Positions 1 through 5,634 of a stretch of DNA of 6,434 nt are shown here, one piece after another; position 1 is the stretch's first letter, and each line of letters starts with the position of its first letter. Made by a program: the position numbers and the translations under genes. The notes beneath the pieces are model-generated. The model saw only the letters and a program-made list of their open reading frames with translations, did not search any database and was not told the origin of the DNA. Origin of the DNA: Clostridia bacterium (GTDB lineage: Bacteria > Bacillota > Clostridia > Oscillospirales > CAG-272); the NCBI GenBank assembly GCA_017466495.1, contig JAFTUB010000207.1:1-6434 (forward strand), in the 5' to 3' direction.

Positions 1-55
1 CCCCACTCAAGGGACTTTTTGAAAAAAGTCCCTTGAGAATCCCCAAAAACTTTCA
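1..55 (-). repeat. Hairpin-forming intergenic repeat, copy 1 (inverted)
   Basis: Positions 7-20 pair with 23-36 (TCAAGGGACT.. against ..AGTCCCTTGA) to give a long perfect stem with a very small loop. Read on the minus strand, the unit is AAAGTTTTTGGGGATTC followed by this hairpin. That matches copy 2 (71-127) in layout, although the stem sequence differs. T-rich and A-rich tracts sit at the tip of the stem in both copies. It may also terminate transcription from genes outside the window. I recall similar elements as abundant between genes in Oscillospiraceae, but that is memory, not a search. Confidence 0.7.
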
Positions 56-70
56 TAAAATCTCCCTGCC

Positions 71-127
71 GGAAGTTTTCGCGGGGGTTCGGGGGAGCCT
101 TTTTCAAAAGGCTCCCCCGAGTTTTTT
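71..127 (+). repeat. Hairpin-forming intergenic repeat, copy 2
   Basis: The unit opens with AAGTTTTCGCGGGG at 73-86, then TTC, then a near-perfect stem of 89-103 against 106-120 (GGGGGAGCC against GGCTCCCCC), followed by a six-T run at 122-127. The T run lets it act as an intrinsic terminator on the plus strand, insulating the sigma-factor gene from upstream transcription. It is inverted relative to copy 1, about 16 bases away, and in the same orientation as the partial copy at the window end. Confidence 0.75.
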
Positions 128-146
128 CAAAAAATTTCGTTTTTGT

Positions 147-174
147 CCAACCTTTCTCGCCTTTGGCGCATCTA
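147..174 (+). promoter_or_regulatory. Possible ECF-type promoter for the sigma-factor gene
   Basis: CCAACC at 147-152 is followed after 16 bases by CATCTA at 169-174. This loosely resembles the AAC-containing -35 and CGTC/CATC-like -10 elements used by ECF sigma factors, which often transcribe their own genes. No convincing sigma-A promoter was seen between the repeat and the start codon. The match is short and rests on spacing and the AAC core only. Confidence 0.2.
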
Positions 175-215
175 CAAGACAGCAGCTGCAAAACAAAACG
201 AAAGGAGGATGCCAT

Positions 216-2783
216 ATGTGTCAATCCTACTGTGAGGAAGCCACCCCTACCCTGGTGGCCCTCTCCCTCTGCGGCAATGACGGAGCATACGAGGCTCTGG
301 TCAACCGTTACAGCACCGCGGTGATCACGGCGGCGCGGTCGGTGACCCGCCATCACGATCTGGCCGAGGATGCCGCGCAGGATGCCTTTGTGTCGGCCTG
401 GCTGAAGCTGGACGCCCTCAAGGATCCCGACAAGTTTGGGGCCTGGGTCTGCCGCATCGCCAAGAACAGGGCACTGGGGATCATGCGCCAGTACCGGGAC
501 TATATCAGCTTTGATCTGCTGGAATACCGCGCGGCGGAGGGAACAGAAAATATCGAGGCATTGATCGTATCATCCGAAGAAAACGCCCTCCTGCACGATA
601 CTGTCAACCATCTGCCGGCGCAAGTACGCGAGATCATCCGTCTGCATTATTTTGACGGGCTCTCCATTGCCGAGATCGCCGAACGGATGCGGATGCCTGC
701 CGGCACAGTGAAGTGGCATCTGCACGAGGGGCGCAAGCAACTGAGAAAGGATTACGGAGCCATGAACGAAAAGGAAACCGACACCCTGGTGGAACGGGTG
801 ATGAAGAAGGTAGAGGAGCTGAAGCTTTGGCAGCTCCGGGACAACAAGGACGGCTTCGGTGCCGTCTACGCCGACGTGCTGGCCGAGGTAGAGCAGCTTC
901 CCGAGTCGGCGCAGAAGCAGAGTGCCCTGGCCGATGTTCTGCTGCGGGGCTGGTGGTGGCTGCCCGGGAAAAAGGACCCCGAGGTGGTGGAGCGCATCCG
1001 CGCCGCCGCCGAGGCCAGCCGAAACGAGGAGGCCATGCAGTTTGTGGTCTGCCGTGACCATGATGACCTCTCGGGCAAGGCCAGGATCGAATTCATGCGG
1101 GACAAACAGATCCCCCGCCTCAGAGAAGAGGGCTGGGTCAAGCCCCTGGCCTATGTGCACTTCTGGTTGGGGAACGCCTACTGGCGCACCGACCGCCGGG
1201 ATGAGGCCCTGGCCGAGATGGCCGAGGTGAAGCGCCTTCTCTCCCCGACTGATGTTTACTACGCCAACGCCCTGGCGGTGGAGGAAATGGACCGCCTGAC
1301 CCGGGGCATGCGCTATCAGATGTTCTCGGCCAACGCCACCGGTGAGGTCTACCGCCTCATCGGGGGCAGGATGTATATGATGGCCCAGCCCGGCTTCAGC
1401 GACGGCGGGGCCTGGGAAAAGTCCGAGCGGGCGGGCTATGTGCTCTGCCTGTCAGGCGCCTGTGACCGGATGCTCTACGACACCAAGATGCGGGTGGGCG
1501 AGGTCTACCGGGGCAGCGACGGTAAGTCCACCGTCACCTTCGTCTCGGAGGACGAGACGGTAGAGACCCCCGCCGGGACCTTCACCGACTGCGCCCTGTG
1601 GGAGACAGTGATCCCCCACAAAAACCGCCGCTACCGCACCTGGTACAAGAGCGGCGTGGGCATTGTCCGCTTCGAGCTGAAGGAAGGGGATGAGGGCGGT
1701 GTCCGCCTCCTGCGGGACTATCACATCGAAGGCGGGGAGGGCTGGCTGCCCTTCGCCTCCGGCAACCGCTGGAGCTACACCGACGACGGCACACTGGATC
1801 CCAACTATGTGGACACCGGCTCCAATTTCGTGGTAACAGGCGTGGATGCCAAGACCAATTCCGCCACTCTCTGGAACGAGTATCACATCATCCGCACCGG
1901 CTTCAACGCGGACAGCTGGGAGGAGACCATGCTCTATATCCGCAACGGCTACTACGAGCCCGACCCCGAGGATCAAAACAATTCGATCCCCGTGGATGTG
2001 CGCCCCCAGATGGAGCGCGCCGAGGCGCTGGCAAAGACACCCTTCGAGAAGACCCACACCCGGGTGGCCAACACCGTCATGCGCCGCATTCTCGACACCG
2101 ATCCCAACTTCAATCCTGCCCTGACCGCGAAGGGGCACTGGAACTTCTTCTGCTACTGCAACGTAGAGCAGGATGAGGGGGGCAAGACCTACAGCTATGA
2201 CGATAACCGCGCCTACAGCTTTGAGTGGAAGGACATGGGGGGCACCGGCGACGCCGGCTATCCCCTGCTCTACAACGATGTATGGTGCCTGCTCAAGGAT
2301 GCCACGGGACATCTGTGGTCGGAGGAGTGGAAGGTGGGCTTTACCGCCGAGATAAAGCGGAAATATTACAGCAACCACATCACCACCAATCTCACCGTCA
2401 CCGATGCCGGCACCGTTACCACGGCGGCGGGCAGCTTCGAGGGCTGCATCTGCCTTGCCATTGACGTGCAGGGGCTGTCCGGCGGCTGGCGATACCGGGG
2501 CGGGAAGAAGGAGTATTACTTCGCCCCCGGGGTGGGCATCGTCCGCCAGGTCTGCCATTTCAAGAGTCAAACTCTCACCGCCACCTACGATCTGGTGGAA
2601 TATGCGGGCACGGGAGAAGGCTTCTTCCCCCTGGCCGACGGTCTCTTCCGCCGCTATGAGGCTCAAGGGCTCACCGATGGTTACATCGGCGAGGCCGAGT
2701 ACACCTGTGCCGCCCACGAGGACGGTCGGCTGGTGGTGTTGGAAAACCGCACCGGGCTTCGGACGGTTGCGCCAAAGGAATAA
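216..2783 (+). CDS. ECF RNA polymerase sigma factor with large C-terminal sensory-type extension
   Basis: This 855-residue protein starts with a sigma-70 family ECF factor. Region 2 spans about residues 24-95 (DLAEDAAQDAFVSAW, then WVCRIAKNRA). Region 4 spans about 125-178 (LPAQVREIIRLHYFDGLSIAEIA, with a helix-turn-helix near 149-172). ECF factors usually end here, at 160-200 residues. This one continues: an alpha-helical stretch (about 185-360) with a TPR-like patch around 310-340, then a beta-rich, Trp/Tyr-rich region to the C-terminus containing two related units (see finding). No signal peptide or membrane helix is visible, so the whole protein should be cytoplasmic. ATG 216 is preferred because AAAGGAGG at 201-208 lies seven bases upstream; the in-frame ATG at 33 would translate the repeat DNA. 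No anti-sigma gene is adjacent, and terminators on both sides suggest a single-gene unit. The sigma assignment is firm. The extension's role is inferred: in other extended ECF groups (for example ECF41, ECF42) C-terminal domains control sigma activity. Confidence 0.9.
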   Translation: MCQSYCEEATPTLVALSLCGNDGAYEALVNRYSTAVITAARSVTRHHDLAEDAAQDAFVSAWLKLDALKDPDKFGAWVCRIAKNRALGIMRQYRDYISFDLLEYRAAEGTENIEALIVSSEENALLHDTVNHLPAQVREIIRLHYFDGLSIAEIAERMRMPAGTVKWHLHEGRKQLRKDYGAMNEKETDTLVERVMKKVEELKLWQLRDNKDGFGAVYADVLAEVEQLPESAQKQSALADVLLRGWWWLPGKKDPEVVERIRAAAEASRNEEAMQFVVCRDHDDLSGKARIEFMRDKQIPRLREEGWVKPLAYVHFWLGNAYWRTDRRDEALAEMAEVKRLLSPTDVYYANALAVEEMDRLTRGMRYQMFSANATGEVYRLIGGRMYMMAQPGFSDGGAWEKSERAGYVLCLSGACDRMLYDTKMRVGEVYRGSDGKSTVTFVSEDETVETPAGTFTDCALWETVIPHKNRRYRTWYKSGVGIVRFELKEGDEGGVRLLRDYHIEGGEGWLPFASGNRWSYTDDGTLDPNYVDTGSNFVVTGVDAKTNSATLWNEYHIIRTGFNADSWEETMLYIRNGYYEPDPEDQNNSIPVDVRPQMERAEALAKTPFEKTHTRVANTVMRRILDTDPNFNPALTAKGHWNFFCYCNVEQDEGGKTYSYDDNRAYSFEWKDMGGTGDAGYPLLYNDVWCLLKDATGHLWSEEWKVGFTAEIKRKYYSNHITTNLTVTDAGTVTTAAGSFEGCICLAIDVQGLSGGWRYRGGKKEYYFAPGVGIVRQVCHFKSQTLTATYDLVEYAGTGEGFFPLADGLFRRYEAQGLTDGYIGEAEYTCAAHEDGRLVVLENRTGLRTVAPKE

Positions 2784-2786
2784 AAC

Positions 2787-2819
2787 AAAAAAGGTGCCGC
2801 AGGCTGCGGCACCTTTTTT
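2787..2819. terminator. Bidirectional intrinsic terminator
   Basis: GGTGCCGCA at 2793-2801 pairs with TGCGGCACC at 2805-2813 around a three-base loop. An A-tract at 2786-2792 and a T-tract at 2814-2819 flank the stem, so either strand gives a GC stem followed by a U-run. It lies between the convergent ends of the sigma-factor gene and the LacI-family gene and should terminate both. Confidence 0.93.
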
Positions 2820-2846
2820 ATTTGCGCTATCTGTCTCCTCCCCGCT

Positions 2847-3806
2847 TTACTCCCGGAAGAGTCGGGGAATGGAATCAATCATGGTATACTGCTGTTCGGG
2901 GAACTTGCCGTCACGGGTGTAATCGGCCACGGCATCCGCCAAAATCTGCGCCTGCTTGGTAATATCCTGCACCATCAGGGCGGCAATGGTTCCGTCCCGA
3001 ATGTAGGAATTGTCGGGGCCGGGGCCCTCAAAGCCCACCACCGTTACCTTGCCCAGCAATCCCAGCTTGTGGATAGCCAAAGCAGCACGGTGAGAAAATC
3101 CGCTCAAGCAGCAGACGGTATCAAAATCCACATTCAGCGCCGCCAGCTCGCGGGCCAGCAGGGCGGGTACCAGGTGCAGATTCACCAGAGGCTGCATCAT
3201 ATCTGCGCAGATGCGATCCTCTCCCACCACATCAACGAATCCCTGCAAACGGGGAGCGCCCGTCTCGTTCTTTCCCCGTACCACAACGATCTTCCGCTGG
3301 TTGGGGAGATGGTCCATCATCAGCTGTCCCAGCCGCACACCGTCGCGGTAGCTGTTGGCACAGAAGGAAAAGGTATTCTTGGCATCAAAGGGCTCACACA
3401 GAAAGAAATAGCGCATGGAGCTGTTTTCGATATAATCGGTGCAGTCCCCCACAAAGGGCATGACCACCAGCTCTACCCCCAGCTCCTCCATTTCCCGCAG
3501 GATCTCCACCACAATGTCGCCGCAGCGCATGGATTCAAAGAAGGCAGAACGGTAACGGATGCCATGAATCTTCAGGCGCTCCCGCAGACTGGTCCAGGCC
3601 ATATGCCAGAAATATTTCGGGGTATCGGGGAGAATCACCCCAACCCGGAATTCCCCATACTTGAAGGGACGGATGGCATACTTGCGCTTCAACGCGCAGG
3701 CAATCCGTGCCGCGTCGGCACCGGTCCCCGCACAATGATTGAGGGCACGGGAAAGCGTGGACTGGCTCAGCCCGCATTCCTGCGCAAGATCCTTCAGTGT
3801 CGGCAC
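2847..3806 (-). CDS. LacI-family transcriptional regulator
   Basis: This 319-residue protein begins with a LacI-type helix-turn-helix at about residues 3-23 (LKDLAQECGLSQSTLSRALN). A periplasmic-binding-protein-like effector domain follows from about residue 53 (FRVGVILPDTPKYFW) to the C-terminus, including the family-typical VTVVGFEGPG near 254-263. It should bind a palindromic operator as a dimer and respond to a small ligand. The start is GTG (CAC at 3804-3806 on the plus strand), preceded by AAGGGGGG at a normal distance; no upstream in-frame ATG fits. The region joining the two domains is odd. After residues 43-48 (YAIRPF), which match the usual YRPN turn, the effector domain starts almost at once, and the hinge-helix motif (N..AR.L) is missing. 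The gene is divergent from the ABC operon, 238 bp away, so repression of that operon, and perhaps itself, is the simplest role. The ligand is unknown. Confidence 0.88.
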   Translation of the reverse strand: MPTLKDLAQECGLSQSTLSRALNHCAGTGADAARIACALKRKYAIRPFKYGEFRVGVILPDTPKYFWHMAWTSLRERLKIHGIRYRSAFFESMRCGDIVVEILREMEELGVELVVMPFVGDCTDYIENSSMRYFFLCEPFDAKNTFSFCANSYRDGVRLGQLMMDHLPNQRKIVVVRGKNETGAPRLQGFVDVVGEDRICADMMQPLVNLHLVPALLARELAALNVDFDTVCCLSGFSHRAALAIHKLGLLGKVTVVGFEGPGPDNSYIRDGTIAALMVQDITKQAQILADAVADYTRDGKFPEQQYTMIDSIPRLFRE

Positions 3807-3846
3807 CGCAATCCCCCCTTTTTCGGTTTTTACCGTTCACGCGACC

Positions 3847-3875
3847 ATTATATCATACCACTCTCCAAAAGTCAA
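3847..3875 (-). promoter_or_regulatory. Sigma-A promoter of the LacI-family gene
   Basis: On the minus strand, TTGACT (3870-3875) and a perfect TATAAT (3847-3852) are separated by 17 bases, with a TGA just upstream of the -10 giving an extended -10 form (TGN). Transcription should start near 3840, leaving a leader of about 34 bases before the GTG. Confidence 0.88.
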
Positions 3876-3926
3876 ACAAAAACTTTTCTCTTTTCGGGCA
3901 TAAATTTGACATTTTTGCGTTTTATC

Positions 3927-3938
3927 GTGCTAAAGCAC
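3927..3938. promoter_or_regulatory. Palindrome upstream of the transporter -35 box (candidate operator)
   Basis: GTGCTAAAGCAC is a perfect 5-2-5 inverted repeat ending immediately before the -35 box of the transporter promoter. The position suits a regulator site, but the half-site differs from the palindrome at 3973-3986, so the two may not bind the same protein. Confidence 0.4.
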
Positions 3939-3967
3939 TTGATTTTTCTGCAAGAGTGTGCTACAAT
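3939..3967 (+). promoter_or_regulatory. Sigma-A promoter of the ABC transporter operon
   Basis: TTGATT (3939-3944) and TACAAT (3962-3967) are 17 bases apart, with TGC directly before the -10 giving an extended -10. The predicted start is near 3974, inside the palindrome at 3973-3986, leaving a leader of about 70 bases. Confidence 0.88.
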
Positions 3968-3972
3968 GATAA

Positions 3973-3986
3973 CGCATTGAAATGCG
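3973..3986. promoter_or_regulatory. Candidate LacI-type operator over the transcription start
   Basis: CGCATTGAAATGCG is a perfect 6-2-6 inverted repeat lying five bases downstream of the -10 box and covering the predicted +1. This is a classical repressor position, and the divergent LacI-family gene is the obvious candidate binder. It lacks the central CG common in LacI-family operators, so the match is by position and symmetry only. Confidence 0.5.
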
Positions 3987-3991
3987 CCGAA

Positions 3992-4028
3992 CTGTCGGGC
4001 GGTGCACCGTCTCTCCTTTTTCCGACAG
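3992..4028 (+). promoter_or_regulatory. Leader hairpin just upstream of the binding-protein RBS
   Basis: CTGTCGG at 3992-3998 can pair with CCGACAG at 4022-4028 in the 5' leader. The loop contains the self-complementary CGGTGCACCG (4000-4009). The stem ends six bases before the TGAGGT ribosome binding site (4034-4039). It could stabilise the mRNA or tune initiation, but a seven-pair stem with a long loop may also be chance. Confidence 0.25.
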
Positions 4029-4044
4029 AGAAATGAGGTAAATC

Positions 4045-4887
4045 ATGAAAAGATTTCTGTCCCTGATGATGGCACTTCTCCTTTGCGTTCTTCCCCTTTG
4101 CGCCTGCTCCGCCACCGGCAACTTCACCGAGTTTACGATTCTCGAGGAAAACTTCGGCGATGAGCTCTACGCCATCGGCTTCCGTAAGGGTGACGTTGCC
4201 CTGATGCTCAAGGTTCAGGAGACCCTTGAGGCCATGTACGCTGACGGCAAGGCTGCCGAGATCTCCACCAAGTGGTTCGGCTCCGATAAACTGCTCAAGG
4301 ATCAGGCTTTCCCCAACGACACCACCGCAGCTGAGGGCGACACCTCCCTGCAGTACATCCTGGACAAGGGTACCTTCATCCTCGGTCTCGACCCCGCATT
4401 CCCTCCCATGGGCTACACCGATGAAACCACCGGTGAGCTGGTGGGCTTTGACATCGACCTTGCCCGCGAGGTCTGCGCACGTCTGGGCGTTGAGCTGAAG
4501 CTGCAGCCCATCGATTGGGGCGCAAAGGAAATGGAGCTGGCCGGCAAGAACATCGACTGCATCTGGAACGGCTTCTCCATCAATGACGAGCGCATCGCTG
4601 CTCTGACCCTCTCCAAGCCCTACCTGGCCAACGCACAGATCATCATGGTTCCCGAAGGCTCTGCCATCAAGACCAAGGCTGATCTCGCCGGCAAGACCAT
4701 CGGTCTGCAGGCAGGCTCCTCCGCATACGAGGCAGTCGCGGCTGACCCCATCTCCGCTCAGATCGGCAAGATCGAAGAGTATGCTGACAACCTCAGCGCT
4801 TTCATGGACCTCAAGGCCGGCCGTATCGACGCCTTCGTGGTTGACCGCGTTGTGGGCGAATATATGCTGACCACCGACGCCGACTGA
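4045..4887 (+). CDS. Amino-acid-type ABC transporter substrate-binding lipoprotein, apparently circularly permuted
   Basis: This 280-residue extracellular lipoprotein should capture the ligand for the importer encoded downstream. Residues 1-20 form a lipoprotein signal peptide, with LCAC giving lipidated Cys21. The rest is a family-3 (SBP_bac_3) binding protein in an unusual order. Residues about 29-84 carry the block that normally ends these proteins (YAIGFRKGD at 42-50, DGKAAEISTKWFG at 67-79). A linker (about 85-100) follows, then the normal start (LDKGTFILGLDPAFPPMGY at 106-124, GELVGFDIDLAREV at 130-143), DCIWNGFSINDER (171-183), the DLAGKTIGLQAGSSA stretch (213-227), and FVVDRVVGEYML (264-275). 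The protein stops five residues later, exactly where the moved block would usually begin. Each segment occurs once and total length is normal for the family. TGAGGT at 4034-4039 is the ribosome binding site. Frequent GCT/GTT/CGT codons compared with neighbours suggest high expression. Polar amino acid specificity is inferred from family only. Confidence 0.92.
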   Translation: MKRFLSLMMALLLCVLPLCACSATGNFTEFTILEENFGDELYAIGFRKGDVALMLKVQETLEAMYADGKAAEISTKWFGSDKLLKDQAFPNDTTAAEGDTSLQYILDKGTFILGLDPAFPPMGYTDETTGELVGFDIDLAREVCARLGVELKLQPIDWGAKEMELAGKNIDCIWNGFSINDERIAALTLSKPYLANAQIIMVPEGSAIKTKADLAGKTIGLQAGSSAYEAVAADPISAQIGKIEEYADNLSAFMDLKAGRIDAFVVDRVVGEYMLTTDAD

Positions 4888-4904
4888 TCTGCACTGCACC
4901 AAAT

Positions 4905-4935
4905 GGCGGGTCGCATTCTGCGGCCCGCCTGTTTT
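4905..4935 (+). terminator. Intercistronic hairpin, probable partial terminator or mRNA stabiliser
   Basis: Positions 4905-4915 pair with 4919-4929 (11 pairs, one G-T wobble, three-base loop), followed by a short four-T run at 4932-4935. It lies between the binding-protein and permease genes, and no convincing promoter precedes the permease. Leaky termination or 3'-end protection here would give more binding protein than membrane components, as in many binding-protein operons. Confidence 0.65.
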
Positions 4936-4964
4936 GCTCCATTATGTTTAGAGGGGGTTCTCCC

Positions 4965-5621
4965 ATGTCGCTCCAAGAACTGAGCAATATCTTCACTATC
5001 CTGATGCAGGGCATCACCTACACCCTGATCGTGTTTGCGGTAACCATTGTCCTGTCCATCCCGCTGGGGCTGCTTCTCACCTTTGCGTCCCGGTCCCGCA
5101 TTGCCCCCCTGCGCTGGCTGACCCGGGGCTATGTCTTCATCATCCGCGGCACGCCCCTGATGCTGCAGCTCTTCTTTGTCTATTTCGGCCTGCCCTTCCT
5201 GCCCGTCATCGGCCCCTACCTCAAGCTGGGCCGCTTGGCCGCCGCAAATATCGCCTTCGTCCTCAACTACGCCGCCTATTTCTGCGAGATCTTCCGGGGC
5301 GGCCTGCTCTCCATTGATGCAGGGCAGTATGAGGCCGCCAAGGTACTGGGCTTCAGCCGTTTCCGCACCATGATCCAAATCATCCTGCCCCAGATGTTCA
5401 AGGTGGCCCTCCCCTCGGTAGCCAACGAAACCATCACTCTGGTCAAGGATACCGCCCTGGTGTCGGTCATCGGCCTGTCCGACCTGATGGAGCTGTCCAA
5501 GAAGCTGGTAAACAGCATGGTCAACGTCACCCCCTACATCATCGCCGCCGCCATCTACCTGGTGCTGATCTTCGGTTTGACCAAGCTCTTCGAGCGGCTC
5601 GAGAAAAAAGCGGCATACTAA
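4965..5621 (+). CDS. Amino-acid ABC transporter permease (HisM/GlnP type)
   Basis: This 218-residue integral membrane protein forms the translocation path of the importer. About five hydrophobic segments are visible (near 17-41, 52-79, 90-108, 155-170 and 188-207). The family-typical RGTPLMLQLFFVYFGLP is at 61-77. The cytoplasmic coupling loop EAAKVLGFSR..I.LPQ at 123-143 has the conserved E-A-A and G residues that contact the ATPase. Because only one permease is encoded, it probably works as a homodimer. The start at 4965 is preferred over the in-frame ATG at 4944: GAGGGGG at 4951-4957 sits seven bases before 4965 and would lie inside the coding sequence if 4944 were used. The stop codon shares its last base with the start of the ATPase ribosome binding site, indicating tight co-translation. 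Confidence 0.95.
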   Translation: MSLQELSNIFTILMQGITYTLIVFAVTIVLSIPLGLLLTFASRSRIAPLRWLTRGYVFIIRGTPLMLQLFFVYFGLPFLPVIGPYLKLGRLAAANIAFVLNYAAYFCEIFRGGLLSIDAGQYEAAKVLGFSRFRTMIQIILPQMFKVALPSVANETITLVKDTALVSVIGLSDLMELSKKLVNSMVNVTPYIIAAAIYLVLIFGLTKLFERLEKKAAY

Positions 5622-5634
5622 GGGAGGCGACGAG

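Noticed and set aside
33..215. Upstream in-frame ATG extending the sigma factor by 61 residues
   Set aside because: The extension would translate the hairpin repeat and has no ribosome binding site, whereas ATG 216 has AAAGGAGG seven bases upstream and begins just before sigma region 2.
1452..2717. Long minus-strand reading frame (421 codons) opposite the sigma-factor gene
   Set aside because: It is a low-complexity Gly/Val/Ala-rich shadow produced by GC-rich third positions of the real gene, with no recognisable domain.
3906..3935. TTGACA at 3906-3911 as a second -35 box for the transporter operon
   Set aside because: No acceptable -10 lies 16-18 bases downstream; the TTGATT-17-TACAAT promoter fits far better.
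3069..3980. Plus-strand reading frame opposite the LacI-family gene
   Set aside because: It overlaps a well-supported regulator on the other strand, runs through both promoters, and its translation matches no family I recognise.
4045..4887. Reading the binding protein as a truncated pseudogene missing its C-terminus
   Set aside because: The missing segment is present at the N-terminus, total length is normal, and the signal peptide, RBS and frame are intact; a remnant after 4887 was looked for and only a hairpin was found.
3961..4902. Minus-strand reading frame opposite the binding-protein gene
   Set aside because: It is a shadow of the binding-protein gene; its translation is Gly/Val/Leu-rich with no motif.
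4944..4964. ATG 4944 as the permease start
   Set aside because: It would place the GAGGGGG ribosome binding site inside the coding sequence and add seven residues lacking family similarity.
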